The notes beneath the pieces are model-generated. The model saw only the letters and a program-made list of their open reading frames with translations, made no database searches and was not told where the DNA came from. Below are positions 38,789-47,072 of a DNA stretch of 64,000 bases, piece after piece; the stretch's first letter is position 1, and every line of letters starts with the position of its first letter. This DNA is from Anoxybacillus tepidamans PS2. GTDB taxonomy: Bacteria; Bacillota; Bacilli; Bacillales; Anoxybacillaceae. The stretch lies in the NCBI RefSeq assembly GCF_000620165.1, contig NZ_JHVN01000005.1, positions 62,001 through 126,000 on the forward strand, read 5' to 3'. The position numbers and the translations under genes were made by a program.

Positions 38789-39001
38789 ATGGGAAACCGG
38801 TTATTTCAAGAGGCGCGCAAAGCTGTTATGAATGCTAAACAAGCGGCAGCAGGACAAGCGGATATTGATGTCAATGAAGCAGTCGCTGTTGCTAAAAATG
38901 CATTATCCTCTGCCTACGTTCACTCTAACTTAGCTGAAAAAGCGCAGCTGCGTCAACTGCAAGAAGAACTTGACCAAATAAAGCAAAGCGATGCGGAATA
39001 G
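38789..39001 (+). CDS. DUF3813-type small protein
   Basis: A 70-residue, alanine- and glutamine-rich helical protein (AVMNAKQAAAGQADIDVNEA and VAVAKNALSSAYVHSNLAEK), probably a helical hairpin or small coiled coil. The ATG follows TTGGAGGACACTAAT. It resembles the DUF3813 family of small Bacillus proteins encoded near yitU. No catalytic motif. It forms a two-gene unit with the 50-residue gene upstream and ends in a bidirectional terminator. Confidence 0.65.
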   Translation: MGNRLFQEARKAVMNAKQAAAGQADIDVNEAVAVAKNALSSAYVHSNLAEKAQLRQLQEELDQIKQSDAE

Positions 39002-39019
39002 ATTTTCCGCATCGCTTTT
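38985..39019. terminator. Bidirectional terminator between the DUF3813 gene and the surface-protein gene
   Basis: The stem AAGCGATGCGGAA pairs with its complement across the DUF3813 stop codon and has T-runs on both sides. The genes converge here. Confidence 0.88.
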
Positions 39020-39022
39020 CTG

Positions 39023-41278
39023 TTAATTTTCGGCAATAGCCGCATATTTGTTCATAAAACGATAAATAATGACAGCCATATCAGCGCGTGTTAATGGCGA
39101 AGCTGGCTGAAACTCGCCCGATTTCGTACCTGGCATGATTTTGAGTTTGCTGATTAAGCCGACATAGCCTTTATAATGAATTTTGTTCGCATCCTTAAAC
39201 GTTACAGGGAATAAACCATTTTGCGAAGCAAGCTTGTCATATCCGAGTGCACGCACAAGCGTTACCGCAACAAATTCACGCGTCACTTGGCTGTTCGGTT
39301 GAAACTCATCTCGATCCATTTTAATCCATTTGCGGTCTACCGCGCGCTGCAAGTATGGATAATAATCCGCCTCTTTTTTTACATCCTTGAACGGTGCTGG
39401 TGCGTTTTCGTTATACCATGTTCCGTAATCGCCCACCGCTCGCATTAAAATCTCGACAAATTCTCCTTTTGTTACTATTTTATCAGGATATACCTTTCCG
39501 TTTTCGACATCGTAAATGTTGTAATCGATCATCGCTTGCAGCGCCTGCTCTTGCTTATGTCCTTTTATATCGGTTGCAACGCTTTGGTCATCAATCACTT
39601 TCCCTGTCGCTGCATCCTTCCATTTGCCGTCAATAGCATCCAAATATTTTTCCGTCCAAGTCGGCACTGGTTGATAAACTAAAATAGCCTCATTGCTTTT
39701 GCTTTCGTTTTGTGCGACTGTTGTAAAATAGCTTAAAGCAAATTTTGTATCGTTCAGATAAATTTCTTTTGCTTTTTCAAGGGAAACGACTTGATTCGGT
39801 ACAGGGAACGACACGTTGCGCCACTCTGTATAAAAGCGAACAATTTTTCCAGTCTCGGCTGAAACGGTCACAGTCATTCCTTGTCCTTGTACCGGAATGC
39901 CATTTTCTTTACGATAAAAATAGATTTCATAAAACTGCGGTTTCGCTGCCTTTCCATAGCGTATTTCTTGAGGGGGAGCTGCATATAAACGGTCCGCCTT
40001 ATCAGCAGCAATTTTCCTTGCAAAGTCGGAGGCAATTTGTAATGCCTGTTCTTTCGTATAGTTTATTTGTACGTTTTTCCCAGATTCCAAGTCTCTATAG
40101 ATGGAATCGTCGTCAAAGCTGATGATTTCGCCAGTTTTCGCATTCACCGTCGCATTCAAGAAAGAATAGCCGTCGTCTTGGCTTCTCCACGTAAAGAACC
40201 AAACCGGAGTTTCATTGCGCTCTTCGTAATTTGCCGAGTTTAGCACCAAATTTTTTGGAAGCGGCAAAGCTTGTTGAACAATTTCATACGCTTCCTTCTG
40301 TGTTAATTCTTTATTGCGAACCGGAAGAGGAGTCGCCTGATTTGATAACGGCTTTTCTTCTCCCGATGAAGATAGTTCTACCGGTTTGCCGTATACGTCA
40401 ATAAAATTCCCTGTGTGTGCATCAATCGTCATATTTATATTTCCATAATAATATTGATACATATTGGACTTAGGAACGTACATAAGCTTAGGCTTTGCAT
40501 TGGCCGAAGAATCGAGCTGATAGCGCAATTCTAATTGAATACGATCTTGCAGCAATTTTTTCACTTGATCTTCGCTAATCACTTTCTCGTTCTTTTCAAA
40601 CGTTACTTCATCATTCCAGTTATATTCAAATGTTTGAATTTCCCCGTTCCCATTAATCGTCACCATTATGTTATTCTCATAGTACGGAACGCTGTTAACG
40701 ACTTGATAAAAACGGACCGCATAAAACTTTCGATTCCCATATGGCAGCCTTCCTTGCTGCTTTTTCAATTGCTCATCCATGACCGCTTCTTTAAGCTTGC
40801 CAGGGTACATCGTCTCGATATATTTTTTAGCGATGTCCACAGCCTGCTCGTAGCTTACTTTCGGAGGGAACGATGTATTATCATTTTTTTCATGGTATAT
40901 ATGCATATTGACTACTTTTCCTGTTTTCGCGTTGATTGTGACACTAATGTCATGATATCCCCGATCCTCTTTATACCATGAAACTTGCCATACTGGTTTA
41001 TTTCCATACCAATCATTCGAGAATGAAATTCCTTGAAATTTATAATCTTTGTCAACTTTTACCGCTTTTTTAGCAATTTCAAGCGCTTCCTCTTTTGAAA
41101 TGTTCACTCCTTCCATTTCTCTAACGTTGTTCGCTTGCATATTGATTCCTACCCGTTGATACAATTTTTGCTGCGGCGGCATATAGATTTTTTCTTCCGC
41201 CGCTTTTGCAGTAATCGGTCCTGCGCTCGTGGCCAGCACAGCGGTCACTAACAACTTTGAAAGCCATTTTTTATTCAT
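39023..41278 (-). CDS. Exported PepSY/YcdB-domain protein with C-terminal S-layer homology domains
   Basis: A 751-residue surface protein. Residues 1–27 are a Sec signal ending ITAKAAEE. At least four repeats of a PepSY/YcdB-like unit follow, each with a [IV]xKEEALEIAKK-type helix and a VTINAKTGKVVNMHIY-type strand pair. From about residue 580 three S-layer homology segments appear (NGKVYPDKIVTKGEFVEILM, DEFQPNSQVTREFVAVTLVR and SGEFQPASPLTRADMAVIIY), which should bind pyruvylated wall polymer. The ATG at 41278 has AAGGGGGA upstream. Likely a wall-anchored protease modulator or scaffold; function inferred from domains only. Confidence 0.85.
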   Translation of the reverse strand: MNKKWLSKLLVTAVLATSAGPITAKAAEEKIYMPPQQKLYQRVGINMQANNVREMEGVNISKEEALEIAKKAVKVDKDYKFQGISFSNDWYGNKPVWQVSWYKEDRGYHDISVTINAKTGKVVNMHIYHEKNDNTSFPPKVSYEQAVDIAKKYIETMYPGKLKEAVMDEQLKKQQGRLPYGNRKFYAVRFYQVVNSVPYYENNIMVTINGNGEIQTFEYNWNDEVTFEKNEKVISEDQVKKLLQDRIQLELRYQLDSSANAKPKLMYVPKSNMYQYYYGNINMTIDAHTGNFIDVYGKPVELSSSGEEKPLSNQATPLPVRNKELTQKEAYEIVQQALPLPKNLVLNSANYEERNETPVWFFTWRSQDDGYSFLNATVNAKTGEIISFDDDSIYRDLESGKNVQINYTKEQALQIASDFARKIAADKADRLYAAPPQEIRYGKAAKPQFYEIYFYRKENGIPVQGQGMTVTVSAETGKIVRFYTEWRNVSFPVPNQVVSLEKAKEIYLNDTKFALSYFTTVAQNESKSNEAILVYQPVPTWTEKYLDAIDGKWKDAATGKVIDDQSVATDIKGHKQEQALQAMIDYNIYDVENGKVYPDKIVTKGEFVEILMRAVGDYGTWYNENAPAPFKDVKKEADYYPYLQRAVDRKWIKMDRDEFQPNSQVTREFVAVTLVRALGYDKLASQNGLFPVTFKDANKIHYKGYVGLISKLKIMPGTKSGEFQPASPLTRADMAVIIYRFMNKYAAIAEN

Positions 41279-41490
41279 TCGAGCAAATCCCCCTTTTACA
41301 ATCATGTAAATTATTGGTTTAAAATCCATTTATTTAGACGAGCCTTACTTTCCAAAAGTTTCATTTTTTAATAAAAAATGATGTTTTTTCTTCCTCTAGC
41401 AACCGTTTACAAAATGGAAATTGTATTTTTTCTTTTAAGCTATTACACTTAATTAAGAACGAATTATTTTAAGGTAAGAAGGTGAAGAGG

Positions 41491-42354
41491 ATGTCAATTG
41501 CCATTGTCGCTGATAGCGGATGTGACCTACCGTATTCTTTTTTACAAGAACGTCACGTTTCGTTTCTTCCGCTCATTGTTCATTTAAACGAAGCGGATTA
41601 TGAAGATTTCATCACAATCGAGCCAAAGCAAGTGTACAACGCGATGCGGAATGGAGAAATACCAAAAACATCGCAAGCAAGCCCGCTTAAAATGAAAGAG
41701 TTGTTTACAGAACTTGCGAAGGATGGTCGATCTGCTATTTATATCGCTTTTTCTTCTCAGTTATCGGGGACGTACCAAACAGCGATGATGGTACGTCAAG
41801 AAGTGCTCGAACAATACCCTGACTTTCAGCTGACTGTTATCGATTCAAAATGCGCTTCGCTCGGCTTGGGGCTCGTCGTCATAAAAGCATGTGAATTAGC
41901 GCAAAGAGGGATGCCGTATGAACAATTATGCGAAGCAATTTCTACATATTGCCGCCATATGGAGCATATCTTTACCGTCGACGATTTAGAATTTTTAGCG
42001 CGCGGGGGACGGATCAGCAAAGCATCAGCCGTTGTCGGCGGACTATTGAACATTAAACCGCTTCTTCACGTAGAAGATGGGAAGCTGATTCCGCTTGAAA
42101 AAATTCGCGGCCGCAAAAAAGTGTTAAAACGGATCGTTGAATTAATGGAAGAGCGCGGAGACGATTTACAAAAGCAGCTGATCGGCATCAGCCATGGCGA
42201 TGATGAGGAGGCGGCATTGGAGTTAAAGCGGATGATTGAAGAAAAATTCGGCTGCAACCGCTTTTATATCTCCCAAATCGGAGGGGCGATCGGGGCACAT
42301 GCCGGCCCAGGCACGTTAGCGGTCTTTTTCCTTAACCAATATCTCGAAGCATAA
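41491..42354 (+). CDS. yitS: DegV-family fatty-acid-binding protein (YitS-like)
   Basis: A 287-residue DegV protein, a family that binds a fatty acid and partners with fatty-acid kinase for phospholipid synthesis from exogenous fatty acids. The family start [39 protein letters not shown] and [21 protein letters not shown] are visible. ATG at 41491 behind AAGGTGAAG; a GTG nine bases upstream is less likely. Nearby yitU/yitV order matches yitS in B. subtilis. Which FakB-like ligand it carries is unknown. Confidence 0.9.
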   Translation: MSIAIVADSGCDLPYSFLQERHVSFLPLIVHLNEADYEDFITIEPKQVYNAMRNGEIPKTSQASPLKMKELFTELAKDGRSAIYIAFSSQLSGTYQTAMMVRQEVLEQYPDFQLTVIDSKCASLGLGLVVIKACELAQRGMPYEQLCEAISTYCRHMEHIFTVDDLEFLARGGRISKASAVVGGLLNIKPLLHVEDGKLIPLEKIRGRKKVLKRIVELMEERGDDLQKQLIGISHGDDEEAALELKRMIEEKFGCNRFYISQIGGAIGAHAGPGTLAVFFLNQYLEA

Positions 42355-42413
42355 AATCGCTTGTCGCTGAAAAAACTACCGATGTACGATTAATAAAAAG
42401 GAGTGCAAGCAAT

Positions 42414-42545
42414 ATGCCTCGTACAAGCGACAACGATAAAAAGGCGCGCGATAACAACGCGAAACGCCATGAAAAAAACATGCTACGGGAAAAAAATCGC
42501 CAAGCAGGAAAAAACGAATACTCTAAAAAGACAGACCATTTGTAA
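42414..42545 (+). CDS. DUF3941-type small basic protein
   Basis: A 43-residue, highly charged protein (begins MPRTSDNDKKARDNNAKRHE; ends SKKTDHL) with no hydrophobic segment, likely disordered or nucleic-acid-associated. The ATG follows AAGGAGTGCAAGCA and the gene ends in its own terminator. The KKARDNNAKRHEKN pattern resembles the DUF3941 family found in Bacillus. It follows the DegV gene by 59 bases and may be cotranscribed. Confidence 0.7.
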   Translation: MPRTSDNDKKARDNNAKRHEKNMLREKNRQAGKNEYSKKTDHL

Positions 42546-42571
42546 AAAGAGCTTGCTTGCAAGCTCTTTTT
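42544..42571 (+). terminator. Terminator of the DUF3941 gene
   Basis: The stem AAAAAGAGCTTGC pairs with GCAAGCTCTTTTT around a two-base loop, starting within the stop codon. Confidence 0.9.
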
Positions 42572-43096
42572 ACATTTGAAAAACCTTAACGTTCTTCTTT
42601 GTAGCAGCTCTCCCTTTCTCTCTGCAGCGATTTGCAAGCACATGCAGTTGGTTTGACTAAAGCTATAATGCAGTACACTTCCCCTTTTTTATTCAATCTG
42701 TTCCCTCATTCCTTTGTTTACAATATTTTGTTATAATTAAATGATTCTCTCACAAATCATAAACCTCTCCCACCTACACTTCGCTTAGAGGTGGGAGAAT
42801 TCTCAGTGAATATATTAAAATTTTCCCATCTCCTTCTCGTACAACAGTCGGCGAGTCAATCTTTACCGCCAAATAGAGCTGTCTATCGTACGGCCTTTAC
42901 CTTTTAATTAATACGATGCGTCGCGTATTTGTGGACTAACAACCATTTTTATACGTTATTTTGTTTTGTATTTTTTAGTTGCGACCGCCATTCAGCCTTC
43001 TTTTGCCAAACAAATGGAGGTTGGCCCGATCAAACGGGCCTTCTCCCTCTTTACTTTAAGTAAAATATCAATTCGAATATGAAAGGACGTGAATGG
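42572..43096. other. Gap before the two-component/exporter operon
   Basis: About 520 bases without a gene. It carries hairpin element E (42759–42819) and a GC stem-loop GGCCCG/CGGGCC at 43023–43040, about 55 bases before the response-regulator start. No convincing -35/-10 pair was found by eye; a TATAAT at about 42731 lacks a good -35. Confidence 0.5.
42759..42819 (+). repeat. Dispersed hairpin element, copy E
   Basis: ATAAACCTCTCCCACCT, loop ACACTTCGCTT, AGAGGTGGGAG, then AATTCTCAGTGAATATATT and AAA. The cleanest stem of the five copies (CTCCCACCT with AGGTGGGAG). The ATGAA end seen in B–D is ATAAA here. Confidence 0.8.
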
Positions 43097-43759
43097 ATGA
43101 ACGACCTCTCGCAAAAACCAGGAAAAATAAAAGTAATGATCGCCGATGATAATTCGTTTGTTCGAGAAGGGATGCGAATTATACTAAGTACATATGACGA
43201 ATTTGACGTGGTAGCAACCGTCAATGACGGTCAAGAAGCCGTTGCATACTGCAAAAAATTCCCTGTTGATATTGCGCTGTTGGATGTGCGCATGCCGAAT
43301 ATGAATGGAGTCGAAGCCACGAAACTCATATGCGAACAAACAAACACAAAACCTCTGATCCTCACCACTTTCGATGATGACGAATACATTTTGGACGCCA
43401 TCCGCAACGGCGCAAAAGGCTATTTTTTAAAAAACACCGATCCAGAAAGAATAAGGGAAGCGATCAAAGCCGTATATAACGGAAATACGATTATGCAAGA
43501 CGTGATCATGGAAAAGATTAAATCGAATTTAACAACTGAAAAAGAAGCTCAACCTAAAATCGATAAAACGCTGTTTACAGAGCGGGAAATGGAGATTATG
43601 TCTTTAATTGCCAAAGGACTTTCCAATAAAGAAATTTCCAAGCAGCTCTTTATATCAGAAGGGACGATCGCCAATTATATCACATCGATTTTAGGGAAAA
43701 CAGGCTTGCAGCATCGGACACAGATTGCCATTTATTATTTAACAGGAAAAATTCGCTGA
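43097..43759 (+). CDS. NarL/LuxR-family response regulator (LnrK-like)
   Basis: A 220-residue response regulator. The receiver domain holds the acidic pair in MIADDNSF and the phospho-acceptor Asp in IALLDVRMPN. The C-terminus is a LuxR helix-turn-helix (FTEREMEIMSLIAKGLSNKE, then LFISEGTIANYITSIL). ATG 43097 has AAAGGACG ten bases upstream; ATG 43079 has none. It is followed by its sensor kinase and an ABC exporter, the LnrJK–LnrLMN/YvfTU layout for sensing membrane-active compounds. Confidence 0.9.
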   Translation: MNDLSQKPGKIKVMIADDNSFVREGMRIILSTYDEFDVVATVNDGQEAVAYCKKFPVDIALLDVRMPNMNGVEATKLICEQTNTKPLILTTFDDDEYILDAIRNGAKGYFLKNTDPERIREAIKAVYNGNTIMQDVIMEKIKSNLTTEKEAQPKIDKTLFTEREMEIMSLIAKGLSNKEISKQLFISEGTIANYITSILGKTGLQHRTQIAIYYLTGKIR

Positions 43760-43768
43760 GGGATGTCA

Positions 43769-44875
43769 ATGGAACTTTTGTTCATTCTAAACAAACTTAT
43801 TTTATGGCTATATATATGTATTTGCTATTTATACTCCAACCACATTAGCACTCCTTGGTTCGTTTTTGCTTCTCTTGTCTATCTTTGCATCAATATGAGC
43901 ATTTATATTTTCAAAAAAGCATCGTTAAAAAAAGGGGTGGTATTTTTATCAATTGCTCTTATATTGCTTTCAAGCTTCCATATCTATTCTTTCTTTATTT
44001 TGCTGCTGCCGATTAACCTATATGAACTTTCAGCAAACCATGTTCACAATAAATGGGCGATATTCACTTTACTTTTATTTCCAATCGTCTTTATTCCAAA
44101 CAATCTGCACCCGGTTTATTTTCTGACAGCGTGTTTTAATTTTATGAGTGTCGCCATGGCCGAACGCTATACGTTTCGAATAGCGAATTTAGAAGATAAG
44201 CTTGATACAATGCGAAGGGATCTACAGCGGCTAACGAAAAGCTTAAACGAATATCATGAATACATTAAGCAGTCACAATATACGCTTCAGTTAGAAGAAC
44301 GGAATCGGCTCGCCCAAGAAATTCACGACCAAATCGGCCATTCGATGACCGGAGCGCTCATTCAGATGGAGGCCGCGAAGCGCTTAATGGACATCGATCA
44401 TAACAAGGCGAAAGAATTTCTGCAAAATGCGATTCATATTTCCAAAGAAGGAATTGAAAATATTCGCATCACGTTAAAGCATATCAAACCGCGAGCGGAA
44501 CAAATGGGAATCAATCGGGTGAAATTATTCATAGAGGAATTTTCAGCGCAGCACAATATTCAAATCCCTTTTGTTTGCAAAGGCAATTTGGAAGTCATTT
44601 CCCCAATTCAGTGGAAAATTATTTACGAAAATATTACTGAAGCCTTAACGAACGCCATGAAATACGCAGAAGCCACCGTCATTTCGATTGAAATTCACGT
44701 GCTGAATACTCTAATTAAAATCGAAGTCAAAGATAACGGAAAAGGAGCTGAAAAGGTAACAAAAGGCCTTGGAATCATCGGCATGGAAGAACGGGCAGCG
44801 TCCGTAAACGGCACTGTAATTGTCGATGGCACAAACGGTTTCTCTGTCACCACATTGCTCCCTGTCAATCAATGA
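43769..44875 (+). CDS. Membrane sensor histidine kinase, HisKA_3 type (LnrJ-like)
   Basis: A 368-residue kinase. Five or six hydrophobic segments fill residues 1–135 with almost no extracellular loop, suggesting it senses within the membrane. A coiled-coil linker (NLEDKLDTMRRDLQRLTKSL) leads to the H-box EERNRLAQEIHDQIGHSMTG (phospho-His near residue 187) and an HATPase domain (EALTNAMKYAEA, DNGKGA, GLGIIGMEERA). ATG 43769 is six bases after GAGGG; ATG 43763 is an alternative. Pairs with the response regulator directly upstream. Confidence 0.9.
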   Translation: MELLFILNKLILWLYICICYLYSNHISTPWFVFASLVYLCINMSIYIFKKASLKKGVVFLSIALILLSSFHIYSFFILLLPINLYELSANHVHNKWAIFTLLLFPIVFIPNNLHPVYFLTACFNFMSVAMAERYTFRIANLEDKLDTMRRDLQRLTKSLNEYHEYIKQSQYTLQLEERNRLAQEIHDQIGHSMTGALIQMEAAKRLMDIDHNKAKEFLQNAIHISKEGIENIRITLKHIKPRAEQMGINRVKLFIEEFSAQHNIQIPFVCKGNLEVISPIQWKIIYENITEALTNAMKYAEATVISIEIHVLNTLIKIEVKDNGKGAEKVTKGLGIIGMEERAASVNGTVIVDGTNGFSVTTLLPVNQ

Positions 44876-44991
44876 ACAGCTTCAGATGGAAAATATGAAT
44901 ATTCTCATGTAAAAGTAATGAACTCATGCACTTATATGAGTTCATTTTCTTTTTTATACTAAAGACATAACGAACACGAAGAGGTGAGATG

Positions 44992-45930
44992 ATGAACATT
45001 TTGGAAATAAAAAATGTGACGAAAAAATTCGGCGATTTTATCGCAGTTGATAATATGTCTTTAACCGTAGCTGAGGGAGAAATATTTGGATTTCTTGGAA
45101 CAAACGGAGCCGGAAAAAGCACAACAATCAATATGATTGCAGGACTGTTGCGAGCCAACGCCGGAGAAATCAAAATTCTTGGCAAAAATATTAGCAAGCA
45201 TAGCCATTTCGCTAAAAAGAATATCGGCATCGTTCCGCAGGATATTGCCATTTACGAAGATTTGACGGCATACGAAAACGTGAAATTTTTCGCAGGGCTA
45301 TACGGACTGCGCGGTTCCCAGCTACACGAACGAGTGGAAGAAGCATTGAAATTTGTCGGATTAAGCGATAAACATAAAAGCTATCCTAAAGGCTTCTCAG
45401 GTGGAATGAAAAGGAGATTGAATATCGCTTGTGCAATCGCCCATCGGCCTAAGCTCATTATTATGGACGAACCAACGGTGGGCATCGATCCGCAATCAAG
45501 AAACTATATTTTAAACTCTGTCAAAAAATTGAACGAAATGGGCTGCACCATTATTTATACAAGCCACTATATGGAGGAAGTCGAAGAAATTTGCTCTCGG
45601 ATTGCGATTATCGATCACGGCAAAATCATCGCTGAAGGAACAAAAGAGCAACTCAAAGCCATTATCACGAATACAAAAGATGTGTGGATTGAAATTAAAC
45701 CGATGGAGACGATCGATTTAAATAAAATACAATCCATTAGCGGCGTAAAAGCTGTTCAAATGGAAGAAAACTTAATTAAAGTCAGTTCGGATATCAGCGT
45801 TAACAATTTAAATACCATCATTCAATGTCTCATTAACGACAAAGTAGAAATACGTTCACTGAAAGAACAGTCGCCAAATTTAGAAACCGTGTTCCTTACT
45901 TTAACAGGGAGAAGTTTAAGGGATCACTAG
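44992..45930 (+). CDS. ABC exporter ATP-binding protein (LnrL-like)
   Basis: A 312-residue ATPase of the drug-export (CcmA/DRA) type. Walker A GTNGAGKSTTINMI, Q-loop FVPQ-like GIVPQDIAIYED, signature GFSGGMKRRLNIACA and Walker B LIIMDEPTVGIDPQ are all present, followed by an H-loop TSHYMEEVEE. A C-terminal extension of about 90 residues is typical. ATG 44992 follows AGAGGTGAGATG. It works with the two permeases directly downstream. Confidence 0.93.
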   Translation: MNILEIKNVTKKFGDFIAVDNMSLTVAEGEIFGFLGTNGAGKSTTINMIAGLLRANAGEIKILGKNISKHSHFAKKNIGIVPQDIAIYEDLTAYENVKFFAGLYGLRGSQLHERVEEALKFVGLSDKHKSYPKGFSGGMKRRLNIACAIAHRPKLIIMDEPTVGIDPQSRNYILNSVKKLNEMGCTIIYTSHYMEEVEEICSRIAIIDHGKIIAEGTKEQLKAIITNTKDVWIEIKPMETIDLNKIQSISGVKAVQMEENLIKVSSDISVNNLNTIIQCLINDKVEIRSLKEQSPNLETVFLTLTGRSLRDH

Positions 45931-45949
45931 TCCAAAGGAGAGATGTTTT

Positions 45950-47071
45950 TTGAATATCATTCGCATTGCTATGAAAGAAATAAAAAGTGATTTTCGGGAT
46001 CGAAGAACGCTCGTTTTTATGCTGGCATTCCCGATTGTATTAATGCTCATATTAGGAACGGCTTTATCTAATGCCTTTAATACTACAACTTCTGTTGGCC
46101 AGATCCATGTATTATATAAAGATCAAACATCAGGAGAATTTTCAAGCTATGTTCGTCAGTTTATGAAAGAAGCCAAAAAATCCGATATTCATTTTAAACG
46201 AGCCTCTGGTCAGCTTGATGCAAAAAAAGAGGTACAGCAAGACAATTATGATGGATATATGGCAATCACCAATGAACAAATCCAACTATATGTGAACGAT
46301 ACAAACTCGATCAAAGCGAGCATTATTCAAGGAATGGCGGCAGCGTTTGCCGATCAGTATAACATCGCCACAGCCGTCGCACAAGTAAAACCCGAGCAAG
46401 TGCAACTATTAATGAACAACAAAGTACAAAATAATTATATAAAAGAAACGTCCCTTCATTCTAAAAGACAGCCAGGTGCAATGGACTATTATGCGATTGC
46501 CATGACAACGATGATCGCCCTTTATGGAGCCTTGCCAGCCAGTTATTTAATTCGGGGAGAACGAACGCGCAAAACAGCAGATCGATTATTGGCAGCACCA
46601 GTCCATAAATTTGAAATTTTTATTGGAAAAATACTTGGAAACGTCGTTGTGAATTTTCTTTGCGTAGCCATTGTCATTACGTTCAGCAAATTCGTCTTTA
46701 AAGCCTATTGGGGACATCATCTTGCTCTAGTGTATTTTGTAGTATTTACAGAAGTATTATTTGCCGTTAGCCTCGGTCTTGGGATCAGCTATATTGCAAG
46801 AACAGAAGGAGCGGCCAGAATGATTCTTATGGTTGTTATACAGCTAGCGTCCTTCTTGGGCGGAGCGTATTACAAAATAGAAGCTACAGGCACAATGGAA
46901 AAATTGATAACGAACCTCTCCCCCCTCACATGGGTCAATACAGCCCTTACAAAAATCATTTATGTGAACGATTTATCAGCTGGTTCCTTCACCATGCTGT
47001 TAAATGTCGGATTCGCAGCGCTGTTTTTGCTGATCGCTGGAACGGCGTTCACAAAACAGGAGGGATTATAA
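45950..47071 (+). CDS. ABC-2 type exporter permease (LnrM-like)
   Basis: A 373-residue ABC-2 permease. One N-terminal span (RTLVFMLAFPIVLMLILGTA) is followed by an extracellular domain of about 150 residues, then five C-terminal spans that include SFLGGAYYKIEATGTMEKL. TTG start at 45950 after AAAGGAG; the only nearby ATG is out of frame. Together with the next permease it likely forms a heterodimer driven by the upstream ATPase. Confidence 0.9.
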   Translation: MNIIRIAMKEIKSDFRDRRTLVFMLAFPIVLMLILGTALSNAFNTTTSVGQIHVLYKDQTSGEFSSYVRQFMKEAKKSDIHFKRASGQLDAKKEVQQDNYDGYMAITNEQIQLYVNDTNSIKASIIQGMAAAFADQYNIATAVAQVKPEQVQLLMNNKVQNNYIKETSLHSKRQPGAMDYYAIAMTTMIALYGALPASYLIRGERTRKTADRLLAAPVHKFEIFIGKILGNVVVNFLCVAIVITFSKFVFKAYWGHHLALVYFVVFTEVLFAVSLGLGISYIARTEGAARMILMVVIQLASFLGGAYYKIEATGTMEKLITNLSPLTWVNTALTKIIYVNDLSAGSFTMLLNVGFAALFLLIAGTAFTKQEGL

Positions 47072-47072
47072 C

